22,339 bases of DNA from Prevotella sp. (GCA_021204735.1 JAJPYV010000366.1:1-22339), one strand, 5' to 3'; positions 9,451 through 18,181 are shown, counted from the stretch's first letter. The notes: generated from the sequence alone by a model not told the origin. Numbers and translations are program-made.

Positions 9451-10116
9451 TTATACCAATACCTTGGCAATTCTAAGGTCATACGGCGTAGTGATTTTTA
9501 TATTCTCACGGTTGCCGTCAACAAGAGTAACGGGTTGTCCGAAACTCTCAACAACAGAGGCATCATCGGTGAAGTTTTCGTTGTATTGCTGCTGGTATGC
9601 CTTTTTGAGAAGCTGAATATCAAAAGTCTGCGGCGTCTGTACAAGTAGATAATCGGTACGTGGCACTGTCCTGGTAACATTTCCTTCTTCTATATGCCTC
9701 AGCGTGTCCATAACAGGAACTACAGGTATCACCGCCTTTGCCGTTCTCGCAACCTCAAAACAATTACTTATCACCTCAATAGAAGGAAATGGGCGCACAC
9801 CATCGTGAATTGCTACTACCCCCTCCTCATCATCTGGAATCAAAGAAAGTCCATTCTTGACAGAGTGGAAACGTGTCTCTCCCCCTACGGCAACAGCGTC
9901 TACACTGGTGAAATTATGGTTCTTGCACATCTCGTTCCACTGCTCATGTTGTTCTTTGGGCAGTACCACGATAATCTTCGAGTCGATACTATACTCCTTG
10001 AAACGTACAATTGTGCGCATAAGTACAGGCAACCCGTTGATAGGGAGGAACTGCTTAGGTACGTTAGTACCCATGCGTAGCCCCTTACCCCCTGCTACAA
10101 TAACTACATAATCCAT
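9451..10116 (-). CDS. ispD: 2-C-methyl-D-erythritol 4-phosphate cytidylyltransferase IspD
   Basis: A 221-residue cytosolic enzyme that joins CTP to methylerythritol 4-phosphate, the third step of the MEP isoprenoid pathway. The nucleotide-binding loop is [18 protein letters not shown] (residues 7-24), a slight variant of the usual AAGxGxRM. Further signatures are IHDGVRPF (103-110), VQTPQTF (159-165), TDDASVVE (183-190) and GNRENIKIT (201-209). Length is normal. It sits 6 nt after the DJ-1 family gene, so the two are almost certainly cotranscribed. The IspD motifs, including TDDASVVE and the terminal GNxxNIKIT, argue against TarI-type ribitol-phosphate cytidylyltransferase, although the two families are close. 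Confidence 0.92.
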   Translation of the reverse strand: MDYVVIVAGGKGLRMGTNVPKQFLPINGLPVLMRTIVRFKEYSIDSKIIVVLPKEQHEQWNEMCKNHNFTSVDAVAVGGETRFHSVKNGLSLIPDDEEGVVAIHDGVRPFPSIEVISNCFEVARTAKAVIPVVPVMDTLRHIEEGNVTRTVPRTDYLLVQTPQTFDIQLLKKAYQQQYNENFTDDASVVESFGQPVTLVDGNRENIKITTPYDLRIAKVLV

Positions 10117-10122
10117 AATTGC

Positions 10123-10686
10123 TTACTTTCCCATGAGAAAATTGTACATCATTTCTTCAGCTACGCCATTAGCTACATCCTCTCCCTTGAGTGCAGCAAG
10201 AAGTGTAAATGCGTAAGGGAACGCAGCGGCAGGACCCTTACCAGTGGTGATATTGCCGTCGACAGTGCACAATTCTTGGGTGTATTCAGCACCTTTCAGA
10301 TATTCTTCAAAGCTCGGATAGCAGGTAGCACGTTTTCCTTTCAATAAGCCTAAACCACCAAGTACCAATGGGGCGGCACAAATAGCACTGATCATCTTGC
10401 CCTTTGCGTTCTGCTCCAAAAGTAACTTTTTCATTTCCTCATGTGCGTTCAGGTTATAAGCTCCTGGCAGACCACCTGGCAGCATAAGCAGGTCAGCATC
10501 ACTGAAATCGGCATCCTCAAAAAGCATATCTGCCTTAACCTGTGCCTTACATCCACTTTCCACCATGATGGAACCAGTCAAACTGACGGTCTTGATACAA
10601 ACGCCACCACGACGCATGACATCAACAGGTATCATCGCTTCGATTATCTCGAATCCCGTTGTTAGAAATTCATAAACTTTAATCAT
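10123..10686 (-). CDS. DJ-1/PfpI (YajL-like) family protein
   Basis: A 187-residue protein of the DJ-1/ThiJ/PfpI superfamily. The expected elements are the acidic residue of the active site (Glu16, in GFEIIEA), LPGGLPGA (69-76), the nucleophile elbow AICAAP with Cys103, and TGKGPAAAFPYA (148-159). This layout matches the YajL/DJ-1 subgroup, whose members respond to oxidative stress; the reported deglycase and glyoxalase activities are debated. It lies between pdxJ (50 nt upstream) and ispD (6 nt downstream) in an apparent operon. Its link to the vitamin B6 and isoprenoid neighbours is unknown. Family assignment is firm and the precise activity is open. Confidence 0.88.
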   Translation of the reverse strand: MIKVYEFLTTGFEIIEAMIPVDVMRRGGVCIKTVSLTGSIMVESGCKAQVKADMLFEDADFSDADLLMLPGGLPGAYNLNAHEEMKKLLLEQNAKGKMISAICAAPLVLGGLGLLKGKRATCYPSFEEYLKGAEYTQELCTVDGNITTGKGPAAAFPYAFTLLAALKGEDVANGVAEEMMYNFLMGK

Positions 10687-10736
10687 AATGAATTATTTTA
10701 GTTAGTTATATTTATTCCATATTACGAACATGCCCG

Positions 10737-11450
10737 TCATTTAAGACAGGCAAGGTACTCCTTTATAGTATGGGCAAGTCCCATATACAAGGCATCGCAG
10801 ATTATAGCATGACCAATGCTTACCTCATCAAGCCAAGGGATATTCTGCCAAAAATATTGAAGGTTCTTAAGACTAAGATCGTGCCCTGCATTTAGTCCAA
10901 TACCAATTTCATGGGCAGCAATTGCAGCCTCAATAAACGGTTTTATCACCTCTTCACGGGCTTCTTCATATCCAGAAGCATACGGTTCTGTATAAAGTTC
11001 CACCCTGTCTGCACCACATTTCGCTGCGTACTGCACCATATTTGGATTTGCATCAACGAAAACAGAAGTCCTAATTCCCGCACTCTTAAATTGTCCTATC
11101 ACATTAGTAAGAAAATTCTCATTTGTCATAGTGTCCCAACCATGATTGCTTGTTATCTGTTCTTCAGAATCAGGAACGAGTGTAACCTGTGTCGGCTTTA
11201 CCTCCAACACCAAATCAATGAATTTGTCAATCGGGTTGCCCTCGATGTTGAACTCAGTTGTAACATGCGGTCTCAATTCCCTGACATCGTTGTATCTAAT
11301 ATGTCTTTCATCGGGGCGAGGGTGCACCGTTATCCCTTGTGCGCCAAACTTCTCACAGTCCAAAGCCACTTTCAACACATCGGGATTGTTTCCCCCACGT
11401 GCGTTTCGGAGAGTGGCGACCTTATTGATGTTAACGCTTAATTTTGTCAT
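10737..11450 (-). CDS. pdxJ: Pyridoxine 5'-phosphate synthase PdxJ
   Basis: A 237-residue TIM-barrel enzyme that condenses 1-deoxyxylulose 5-phosphate with 3-amino-2-oxopropyl phosphate to give pyridoxine 5'-phosphate (the DXP-dependent B6 pathway). The N-terminus has LSVNINKVATLRNARGG (4-20). The catalytic residues of the family fit His43 in VHPRPDERH, Glu70 in EFNIEGNP and His190 in GLNAGHDL. LVPD (91-94) and VSIGHAII (210-217) bind the phosphate groups. It is the first gene of the leftward run and lies divergent to nadK. Its substrate deoxyxylulose phosphate is also the precursor of the IspD pathway, which may explain the grouping. Confidence 0.95.
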   Translation of the reverse strand: MTKLSVNINKVATLRNARGGNNPDVLKVALDCEKFGAQGITVHPRPDERHIRYNDVRELRPHVTTEFNIEGNPIDKFIDLVLEVKPTQVTLVPDSEEQITSNHGWDTMTNENFLTNVIGQFKSAGIRTSVFVDANPNMVQYAAKCGADRVELYTEPYASGYEEAREEVIKPFIEAAIAAHEIGIGLNAGHDLSLKNLQYFWQNIPWLDEVSIGHAIICDALYMGLAHTIKEYLACLK

Positions 11451-11499
11451 TTTTTAGAATTTTAATTTACCTACAATATCTATATTTAAGCAAATTTTG

Positions 11500-11507
11500 T
11501 AACTTTG
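11500..11507 (+). promoter_or_regulatory. Candidate -7 element for nadK
   Basis: TAACTTTG fits the Bacteroidota -7 consensus TAnnTTTG and points toward nadK, predicting a leader of about 150 nt. No TTTG is seen 19 bp upstream, so the -33 element is weak or absent. Confidence 0.5.
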
Positions 11508-11595
11508 CACTTCAATCAGATGGCAACGGAAGTTATATAAATGTAACCGTCCGTTTTTGGCCTTGTATTTATTTCCGTTGGACATTTCACCGCGG

Positions 11596-11603
11596 CAAAG
11601 TTA
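11596..11603 (-). promoter_or_regulatory. Candidate -7 element for pdxJ
   Basis: On the minus strand TAACTTTG fits TAnnTTTG and points toward pdxJ, predicting a leader of about 140 nt. The core is identical to the one facing it at 11500-11507. No clear -33 TTTG is present at the standard spacing. Confidence 0.5.
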
Positions 11604-11662
11604 CAAAATGTTTGGTATTTATCACCATTCAGTACAAATTAAAGATGTAAAAAGGTTAAAAT

Positions 11663-12550
11663 ATGAACTTACCTCACTTGAAATTTGCCTTGTTCGGCAA
11701 CTCTTACCAAGCAAAAAAGTCGGAAAATGTCACTAAAATAGTGTCTTTTCTCAACGAAAAAGGAGCAGAGATTTGTATCGAGAAGCAGTTCTACGATTTC
11801 CTCGTCAGCACTGGGAGAATAGAAAAAGGTTGTGTTTCCACATTTGAAAACAGTAATTTCACAGCTGACTACGTAATTTCTATGGGTGGTGACGGAACGC
11901 TCTTGCGTGCCGCTACTCATGTGGGAGACAAGAATATTCCCATCCTCGGAATAAACGTGGGTAGGTTAGGTTTCCTTGCCGACATTGTTCCTTCACAGAT
12001 TGAGAATGCTTTGGAATGTGTTTATAAAGGTGATTTCAGAATCGAAAAACATTCTGTAATTCATGTGAAGAGTGACGGCGACCCATTACAGAACTTTCCT
12101 TGTGCTCTCAATGACATTGCAGTGCTAAAACGCGACATCGCTTCAATGATTTCCATACATGCAAGTATCAACGGTGAGTTCCTTGTAACATATCAGGCTG
12201 ATGGATTGATAGTAAGCACTCCAACTGGTTCTACTGCTTATTCATTATCTAATGGAGGTCCGATAATAGCTCCGCAAACGGGAATACTTTGTCTCACCCC
12301 CGTAGCGCCTCACAGCCTGAACATCCGTCCGATTGCCATCCCTGATGACTCTGTCATAACATTAACAGTAGAGAGCCGTAGTCACAATTTCCTCATAGCA
12401 GTAGATGGACAGTCAGAGAAATGTGAAGAACATACCACTCTGACGATACAGAAAGCACCTTATTATATTAGTATAATAAAACGTAGTAAACAAAACTATT
12501 TCGCCACATTGCGTGAAAAGATGATGTGGGGAGCAGACAAAAGAATATGA
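11663..12550 (+). CDS. nadK: NAD kinase
   Basis: A 295-residue ATP-dependent NAD kinase that makes NADP in the cytosol. The signature GGDGT is at residues 75-79 and is followed by INVGRLGFL (97-105), ALND (148-151) and the glycine-rich motif TPTGSTAYSLSNGGP (186-200). Length and domain order (N-terminal alpha/beta domain, C-terminal beta sandwich) are normal. It begins the rightward run and is divergent from pdxJ. Its stop codon overlaps the start of the thioredoxin-like gene in ATGA, which suggests translational coupling. Confidence 0.96.
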   Translation: MNLPHLKFALFGNSYQAKKSENVTKIVSFLNEKGAEICIEKQFYDFLVSTGRIEKGCVSTFENSNFTADYVISMGGDGTLLRAATHVGDKNIPILGINVGRLGFLADIVPSQIENALECVYKGDFRIEKHSVIHVKSDGDPLQNFPCALNDIAVLKRDIASMISIHASINGEFLVTYQADGLIVSTPTGSTAYSLSNGGPIIAPQTGILCLTPVAPHSLNIRPIAIPDDSVITLTVESRSHNFLIAVDGQSEKCEEHTTLTIQKAPYYISIIKRSKQNYFATLREKMMWGADKRI

Positions 12551-13062
12551 AAAAGATATTGTTTTTATTGACACTAACTTTCGCTATCACTACTAATGTA
12601 ATGGCTGAAGATATTGATTCGCTATATGCGAAAGAACTGTTGCAACCTGGAACATCCGCACCAGAGTTCACCCTTAATGCTATCGACGGCACGAGCGTCT
12701 CTTTAAGTTCACTCCGAGGCAACTATTTGGTTCTCGATTTCTGGGCTTCATGGTGCCCTGACTGCCGCAAGGACGTACCAAGATTGAAAGAACTTCACGA
12801 ACAATTCAGCAACGTGGCAACTTTTGTAAGTATTTCTTTCGATGACAACAAGGACAATTGGACTAAGTATGTAAATGAGAACAACATGGACTGGTTGCAC
12901 CTTAGTGAATTAAAGAAGTGGAAAGATACGGAGATTTCAAAACTCTACAACATAAAATGGATACCAACCACTTATATCCTTGACCGCAACGGTGACATCA
13001 TTTTGGCTACAGTGATGATTGAGAAGGTGGCTGACAAACTGAAAGAACTACAGGAACTCTAA
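12547..13062 (+). CDS. TlpA/ResA-like thiol-disulfide oxidoreductase, exported
   Basis: A 171-residue thioredoxin-fold protein. I place the start at 12547 rather than the in-frame ATG at 12526, because it gives a clean signal peptide (MKKILFLLTLTFAITTNVMA, likely cleaved before EDID) and an ATGA overlap with nadK. After an AhpC/TSA-type lead-in (PEFTLNAIDGTSVSLSSLRG) comes the active site WASWCPDC (Cys70 and Cys73), then the cis-proline loop WIPTTYILD. Proteins of this kind reduce or exchange disulfides in the periplasm and often serve cytochrome maturation or oxidative-stress defence. The middle pair Pro-Asp differs from the common TlpA CPPC and may alter the redox potential. The partner is unknown. 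A 142-bp gap without a clear promoter follows. Confidence 0.9.
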   Translation: MKKILFLLTLTFAITTNVMAEDIDSLYAKELLQPGTSAPEFTLNAIDGTSVSLSSLRGNYLVLDFWASWCPDCRKDVPRLKELHEQFSNVATFVSISFDDNKDNWTKYVNENNMDWLHLSELKKWKDTEISKLYNIKWIPTTYILDRNGDIILATVMIEKVADKLKELQEL

Positions 13063-13204
13063 TATGTATATGAGAAAAGTCGACAACCATTAGTGTTTCT
13101 AAAAACACAGGTTTCTATGTCTTAAAGCACAAAAGGCAATCTCATTCTTTCAGTAGTTGCTGTAAACAACATATATTAAGGTTTTAATAAGAGAAGTAAA
13201 AGAA

Positions 13205-14566
13205 ATGGATAACAAACAGGCAACACTTGAACTCGGTACGAAACCGATGGGCAGACTACTCATGCAGTACGCTCTGCCAGCAATTATTGCGATGACGGCA
13301 TCGTCGCTTTACAATACCATTGACAGCATTTTTATCGGACAAGGCGTTGGCCCCCTTGCGATATCGGGACTCGCAATAACCTTTCCTCTGATGAACTTGG
13401 CTTCTGCTTTTGGTGCAGCAGTTGGTGCTGGTTCGCTGACGTGTATATCAATTAAACTGGGACAAAAAGACTATGCCATGGCACAACAGGTGTTTGGTAC
13501 AAGTATAGTGCTCAACACCATAATCGGTATCTCGTTCGGTGTGATTGCACTTATATTTCTTGACCCAATTCTCTATTTCTTCGGTGCAAGCGAACAGACT
13601 TTACCCTACGCACATGAGTACATGACGGTTATCTTGATAGGTAATGTATTCTCCCACATGTTCTTTGGAATGAATGCCATTCTCCGTGCTGCCAGTAAGC
13701 CTCGGAAGGCGATGTACGCCACTATATTCACAGTGATATTGAACGTGATTCTCGCTCCGATATTCATCTGGTCGTTGCACCTCGGTATACGTGGTGCTGC
13801 ATTGGCGACTATCATCTCACAGACTACTGTGCTGATGTGGCAGTTCAAGCAGTTCTGTAATAAAGATGACATCATTCATTTCCAGCATGGTATCTACAAA
13901 CTAAGAAAGAACATTGTGAAAAACATCCTTGCTATCGGTATCTCTCCGTTCTCCATGAACGTATGCGCCTGTATCGTAGTGATTTTCATAAACAACACTC
14001 TCGTACATTACGGTGGAGACTTAGCGGTTGGTGCATACGGTATAGCCCATAAGTTGGTATTCCTATTCGTGATGGTGGTGATGGGTCTCAACCAGGGTAT
14101 GTTTCCTATTGCGGGTTACAATTATGGTGCGCAGAATTTAGGGAGAGTAATCAAGGTTCTTAAATATACTGCTACGGCAGGGGTTATCGTGATGACCATC
14201 GGCTTCCTGATAGTTCATATCTGGCCATACCAGTGTGTGCGCCTGTTCACAACCGACCCGGGACTTATCGAAATTTCCGAAGTCGCCGTAAAGGTGAACA
14301 TGTTAGCACTGCCGATAGTAGGCCTCCAGATGGTGGCGACTGGCTTCTTCCAGAGTATCGGAAAGGTGAACATCAGTATCTTCTTGGCTCTCTCCCGCAA
14401 TATGCTGTTCTTCTTGCCTTTGTTGTTTATCCTACCGCCTATCTTCAAGTTAAACGGTGTATGGATGGCAATCCCTGGTGCCGACATCATAGCTTCTATC
14501 GTAACTATATTCATGTTGGCTCACCAACTGAAAAAAATGAAAAAACAATTTAATACTGCTATATAA
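13205..14566 (+). CDS. MATE family efflux transporter
   Basis: A 453-residue integral membrane protein with about 12 hydrophobic segments in two related halves, as in the MATE branch of the MOP superfamily. The N-terminus (LGTKPMGRLLMQYALPAIIA) and the segment SSLYNTIDSIFIGQGVGPLA are typical of the first MATE helices. The second half repeats the pattern (GISPFSMNVCACIVVIFINN, then a loop with GMFPIAGYNYGAQNLGR). MATE proteins export cationic drugs or metabolites in exchange for Na+ or H+. The substrate here is unknown. The gene ends 1 nt before the kinase-like gene, so the two are cotranscribed. Confidence 0.94.
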   Translation: MDNKQATLELGTKPMGRLLMQYALPAIIAMTASSLYNTIDSIFIGQGVGPLAISGLAITFPLMNLASAFGAAVGAGSLTCISIKLGQKDYAMAQQVFGTSIVLNTIIGISFGVIALIFLDPILYFFGASEQTLPYAHEYMTVILIGNVFSHMFFGMNAILRAASKPRKAMYATIFTVILNVILAPIFIWSLHLGIRGAALATIISQTTVLMWQFKQFCNKDDIIHFQHGIYKLRKNIVKNILAIGISPFSMNVCACIVVIFINNTLVHYGGDLAVGAYGIAHKLVFLFVMVVMGLNQGMFPIAGYNYGAQNLGRVIKVLKYTATAGVIVMTIGFLIVHIWPYQCVRLFTTDPGLIEISEVAVKVNMLALPIVGLQMVATGFFQSIGKVNISIFLALSRNMLFFLPLLFILPPIFKLNGVWMAIPGADIIASIVTIFMLAHQLKKMKKQFNTAI

Positions 14567-14567
14567 T

Positions 14568-15194
14568 ATGGAAAACACAAAAAACATCATTATCAATGTC
14601 GGAAGACAGCTCGGAAGCGGTGGCAGGGTGATAGCCAAACAACTTGCCGAAGACCTTGGCTGCGAATTTTATGACAAGGAACTTCTCAACCTTGCGGCAA
14701 AGGAGAGTGGTTTCAGTGAGAAGATTTTCGAGGAGAACGACGAGAACACTAATTTCTTCAAGTCGTTATTCCACATGAACGCACCTTACGCCTCGGGACA
14801 TTATTTCTACAGCAACAAACTGTCGCAGGAAAGTCTGTTCCAATTCCAGAGCGATGCTATCCGCAAGGCTGCCGAAAACCACTCCTGTGTGTTCGTGGGT
14901 CGCTGCGCTGACTATGTGCTACGAGACTTCGATAACAAGGTTGACATTTTCATAACGGCAAGCCTTGAAAATAGAATTAAACGTATAAGTAAGATACATT
15001 CCTGCTCTGATGAGGAGGCAGAAAAATTAATAGAGCACGGCGAGAGCATCCGTTCATCATATTACAACTACTACACTGGCAAAACATGGGGCGACGGCAA
15101 GTCGTATGACCTGTGCATAAACTCAGGTATCTTGGGCATTGACGGTACGGTTGACTTCATCAAGGAGTTTGTGAGAAGGAAATTCGCTCTCTGA
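14568..15194 (+). CDS. Cytidylate kinase-like family protein
   Basis: A 208-residue P-loop protein of the cytidylate-kinase-like group (Pfam Cytidylate_kin2 type). The nucleotide loop reads INVGRQLGSGGRVIAKQLA (residues 9-27); the usual Lys-Ser/Thr after GSG is replaced by Gly-Arg, a feature I associate with this subgroup. Other features are the DKELL segment (36-40), FVGRCADYVL (109-118) and a C-terminal arginine-rich lid, ASLENRIKRISK. Genuine CMP kinases (Cmk) are a different subfamily, so the substrate is uncertain. It starts 1 nt after the MATE gene and is followed after 29 nt by a phosphoesterase. Confidence 0.85.
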   Translation: MENTKNIIINVGRQLGSGGRVIAKQLAEDLGCEFYDKELLNLAAKESGFSEKIFEENDENTNFFKSLFHMNAPYASGHYFYSNKLSQESLFQFQSDAIRKAAENHSCVFVGRCADYVLRDFDNKVDIFITASLENRIKRISKIHSCSDEEAEKLIEHGESIRSSYYNYYTGKTWGDGKSYDLCINSGILGIDGTVDFIKEFVRRKFAL

Positions 15195-15223
15195 TTTTAT
15201 ATGGAAATACACACAACGACAGA

Positions 15224-15739
15224 ATGAAACGGATAGGGATTATCAGTGACACCCACGCTTATTGGGATGACAGATACCTGAAATATTTTGAACCTTGCGA
15301 CGAGATCTGGCACGCTGGTGACATCGGTTCACTTGAGGTGGCGCAACGGCTTGCTGAATACCGCACATTCAGGGCTGTCTATGGCAACTGCGACGGCGGC
15401 GACCTGCGACGAATGTTTACCGAGACACTGCGTTGGAAATGCGAGGACGCCAATATTCTCATGAAGCATATCGGCGGCTATCCTGGAAATTACGATGTAA
15501 GTATCCGTAACTCTATTTATGCTACCACTCCACATTTGTTCATCAGTGGGCATTCTCACATTCTCAAGGTGAAATATGACAAGACTCTCAACCTTTTGCA
15601 CATCAACCCGGGTGCTGCGGGTCTTCAGGGTTGGCATAAAGATAGGACGATAGTAAGACTTACTGTTGATGGTACTGAATTCAAGGATCTTGAGGTTGTA
15701 ACTCTTACTGATCCCCGAAAGGGAGATGCTCACTTCTAA
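15224..15739 (+). CDS. YfcE-type metallophosphoesterase
   Basis: A 171-residue calcineurin-like phosphoesterase of the YfcE/MJ0936 type. All metal-binding motifs are present: DTH (Asp9, His11), GDIG with Asp33, GNCD with Asn55, His82 in KHIGG, and GHSH (His110, His112), followed by INPGAAG. YfcE enzymes are Mn-dependent phosphodiesterases with broad activity in vitro and unclear biological substrates. It lies 29 nt after the cytidylate-kinase-like gene and probably shares its transcript. An 88-bp AT-rich gap separates it from rfbB. Confidence 0.92.
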   Translation: MKRIGIISDTHAYWDDRYLKYFEPCDEIWHAGDIGSLEVAQRLAEYRTFRAVYGNCDGGDLRRMFTETLRWKCEDANILMKHIGGYPGNYDVSIRNSIYATTPHLFISGHSHILKVKYDKTLNLLHINPGAAGLQGWHKDRTIVRLTVDGTEFKDLEVVTLTDPRKGDAHF

Positions 15740-15780
15740 GCATTAGAGTTTGTTCTTACAACATCACAATAACAATGCTT
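15738..15780 (+). terminator. Possible weak hairpin after the phosphoesterase gene
   Basis: AAGCATT (15738-15744, overlapping the stop codon) is complementary to AATGCTT (15774-15780), and AATTTT follows. The loop is 29 nt and the stem is AT-rich, so if it acts at all it is a weak terminator or attenuator before the sugar operon. I found no consensus promoter in the same gap. Confidence 0.25.
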
Positions 15781-15827
15781 AATTTTACGTTATTACTAAT
15801 AATTATAACTACAAAACAACATATAAA

Positions 15828-16976
15828 ATGAAGACTTATCTCGTTACAGGGGCTGCCGGTTTTATCGGTGGCAATTTCATCAAGTACCTTCTTTACAAAA
15901 AATACAAGGAAGAGGATATTAAAATAATTGTACTTGACTCACTCACATACGCAGGCAACTATGGTACAATTAAAAATGATATTGACAACAAGCGGTGCAT
16001 TTTCGTTCATGGGGATATCTGTGACCGTGAATTGGCCGACCGCCTTTTTGCCGAAAATGATATCGACTATGTGGTGAACTTCGCTGCTGAAAGTCATGTT
16101 GACCGCAGTATTGAGAATCCGCAGCTGTTCTTGCAGACTAACATTCTTGGCACACAGAATCTGTTGGATGCAGCTCGCAAGGCTTGGGTCACCGGCAAAG
16201 ATGAGGTGGGTTATCCCATTTGGAAAACAGGGAAACGCTTTCATCAGGTAAGTACTGATGAGGTTTATGGCTCTTTAGGTTCCGAGGGCTTCTTCACGGA
16301 AAAAACACCCTTGTGCCCCCATAGCCCTTATAGTGCGTCAAAGACAAGTGCTGATATGTTCGTTATGGCTTACCACGACACGTATCACATGCCAACTACT
16401 ATTACACGTTGTTCAAACAACTATGGCCCTTATCACTTCCCAGAAAAATTGATTCCACTGATTATCAATAATATCTTGGAGGGCAAAAAACTGCCTGTTT
16501 ACGGCAAGGGTGAGAATGTGCGTGACTGGTTATATGTGGAGGATCATTGCAAGGCTATTGACCTCGTTGTCCGCGAAGGTAAAGATGGTGAAATTTACAA
16601 TGTTGGAGGTCATAATGAGATGACTAACATCAACATTGTTAAACTCACTATTAAGACTATCCACGATATGATGGAGGCCGATAAAAACTTACGAGAAGTT
16701 CTTAAGAAACAGGTTAAAGATGCTGATGGTAACATCGATATCGACTGGATTAACGAAGACTTGATAACCTTTGTTACCGACCGCCTTGGTCATGACCAAC
16801 GCTATGCAATAGACCCCACAAAAATCAAGAATGAACTTGGGTGGTATCCAGAGACAAAGTTCGCCGACGGCATAGTAAAAACTATCCGTTGGAACCTTGA
16901 GAACCAGGATTGGATTAGTGAGGTTACCAGTGGCGACTACCAGAAATACTACGAACAAATGTATGCAAATCGATAA
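15828..16976 (+). CDS. rfbB: dTDP-glucose 4,6-dehydratase
   Basis: A 382-residue extended short-chain dehydrogenase that converts dTDP-glucose to dTDP-4-keto-6-deoxyglucose, the branch point for rhamnose and 3-amino-3,6-dideoxy sugars. It has the NAD-binding motif GAAGFIG (8-14), [11 protein letters not shown] (84-94), the catalytic TDE (143-145, within STDEVYG) and YSASK (168-172). Its length is slightly above the usual ~350, with extra residues near 115-140 ([20 protein letters not shown]) as seen in Bacteroidota homologues. It heads the nucleotide-sugar run, 5 nt before purT. No rmlA, rmlC or rmlD is in the window, so its product is probably used by the ketoisomerase and aminotransferase downstream. 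Confidence 0.95.
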   Translation: MKTYLVTGAAGFIGGNFIKYLLYKKYKEEDIKIIVLDSLTYAGNYGTIKNDIDNKRCIFVHGDICDRELADRLFAENDIDYVVNFAAESHVDRSIENPQLFLQTNILGTQNLLDAARKAWVTGKDEVGYPIWKTGKRFHQVSTDEVYGSLGSEGFFTEKTPLCPHSPYSASKTSADMFVMAYHDTYHMPTTITRCSNNYGPYHFPEKLIPLIINNILEGKKLPVYGKGENVRDWLYVEDHCKAIDLVVREGKDGEIYNVGGHNEMTNINIVKLTIKTIHDMMEADKNLREVLKKQVKDADGNIDIDWINEDLITFVTDRLGHDQRYAIDPTKIKNELGWYPETKFADGIVKTIRWNLENQDWISEVTSGDYQKYYEQMYANR

Positions 16977-16981
16977 TAGAT

Positions 16982-18142
16982 ATGAAAAAGATATTATTAT
17001 TAGGCTCTGGCGAGTTAGGAAAAGAATTCGTAATCGCCGCAAAACGTGCGGGACAATATGTCATTGCGTGTGACCGTTATCCAAATGCCCCTGCAATGCA
17101 AGTTGCCGATGAGTGTGAGGTGTTCAGTATGCTCGATGGCAACGCTCTTGACAAAGCTGTCGCAAAGCACCAACCAGACATTATTGTACCGGAGATTGAA
17201 GCTATCCGCACGGAACGTCTATTCGATTACGAGAAACAAGGTATACAGGTAACACCGAGTGCAAGGGCGGTGAACTTCACGATGAACCGACGGGCTATAC
17301 GTGATTTGGCAGCAAAGGAATTAGGACTGAAAACAGCAAAATATTTCTATGCAAAAACTCTTGAGGAGCTGAAAGAGCATTCTAAGGAAATAGGTTTTCC
17401 ATGCGTTATAAAACCGCTCATGTCTTCATCTGGTCATGGTCAAAGCATCGTAAAGGATGAGAGCGGAATTGAAGCTGCTTTCAATGCAGCTATGGAAGGC
17501 AGTCGTGGTGATGTGAAAGAGATGATTATCGAGGAGTTTATCCATTTCGACAGCGAGTTTACATTACTTACTGTAACTCAGAAAAACGGCGAAACTTTGT
17601 TCTGTCCACCTGTAGGTCATGTGCAGATTAGCGGTGACTATCGTGAAAGTTGGCAACCGTTTAATATCAGTGAGAGTGATCTTAACGAGGCTAAGAGGAT
17701 GGCGGCTGCCGTCACAAAAGCTCTTACAGGAGCAGGTATCTGGGGCGTTGAGTTTTTCCTCAGCAAGGACAGGGGCGTTATCTTCTCGGAGTTGTCTCCC
17801 CGTCCACACGATACTGGTATGGTAACACTCGGTCATACCCTCAACCTCAATGAGTTTGAACTGCATTTCCGGGCAGTAATGGGATTACCTATACCAGCAA
17901 TTCACCTTGAGCATGCAGGAGCGAGTGCTGTTGTACTCGCAAAAGAAGAAGCTCATCATGAGCCTGAATACAATATGACCGATGTGCTTAGTGAGGACTA
18001 TACTCGTCTAAGGATTTTCGGGAAACAAGAACAGCATATCAACAGACGTATGGGTGTCGTCCTCTGTTATGGTGACTTAAGTGCCGACACCACTGCACTT
18101 CGTGACAAAGCTAAGCGGTTGGCAAGCACCGTGATTAAATAG
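16982..18142 (+). CDS. purT: Formate-dependent phosphoribosylglycinamide formyltransferase PurT
   Basis: A 386-residue ATP-grasp enzyme that formylates glycinamide ribonucleotide with formate and ATP, the folate-independent route for purine step 3. It shows LGSGELGKE (7-15) and [10 protein letters not shown] (69-78), both typical of PurT, then the ATP-grasp part with [12 protein letters not shown] (145-156) and the metal-site region [14 protein letters not shown]. In the ATP loop the Lys that I recall from E. coli PurT (SSGKGQ) is replaced by His153. It lies 5 nt after rfbB and 39 nt before the ketoisomerase, so a purine gene is embedded in a nucleotide-sugar operon. No direct pathway link is apparent. 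Confidence 0.95.
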   Translation: MKKILLLGSGELGKEFVIAAKRAGQYVIACDRYPNAPAMQVADECEVFSMLDGNALDKAVAKHQPDIIVPEIEAIRTERLFDYEKQGIQVTPSARAVNFTMNRRAIRDLAAKELGLKTAKYFYAKTLEELKEHSKEIGFPCVIKPLMSSSGHGQSIVKDESGIEAAFNAAMEGSRGDVKEMIIEEFIHFDSEFTLLTVTQKNGETLFCPPVGHVQISGDYRESWQPFNISESDLNEAKRMAAAVTKALTGAGIWGVEFFLSKDRGVIFSELSPRPHDTGMVTLGHTLNLNEFELHFRAVMGLPIPAIHLEHAGASAVVLAKEEAHHEPEYNMTDVLSEDYTRLRIFGKQEQHINRRMGVVLCYGDLSADTTALRDKAKRLASTVIK

Positions 18143-18181
18143 GTATCTGTATCTTCATAATAAAAGCCGTCATTAAAGAAT

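Larger units (their letters stand above)
11494..11609. repeat. Inverted repeat carrying two facing promoter cores
   Basis: The 15-mer ATTTTGTAACTTTGC at 11494-11508 recurs as a perfect reverse complement at 11595-11609. A second pair, CAACGGAA at 11524-11531 and TTCCGTTG at 11573-11580, shares almost the same centre (about 11552), and short ATG- and ATAAAT-like matches continue the symmetry. The intergenic region is thus a degenerate ~116-bp palindrome centred between pdxJ and nadK. Confidence 0.75.

Noticed and set aside
12526..12546. Upstream in-frame ATG for the thioredoxin-like gene
   Set aside because: It adds MGSRQKN before a clean signal peptide and would deepen the overlap with nadK; the ATGA start at 12547 fits better.
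13093..13108. GTGTTT/AAACAC hairpin after the thioredoxin-like gene
   Set aside because: Only a 6-bp AT-rich stem with no T-run; too weak to call a terminator.
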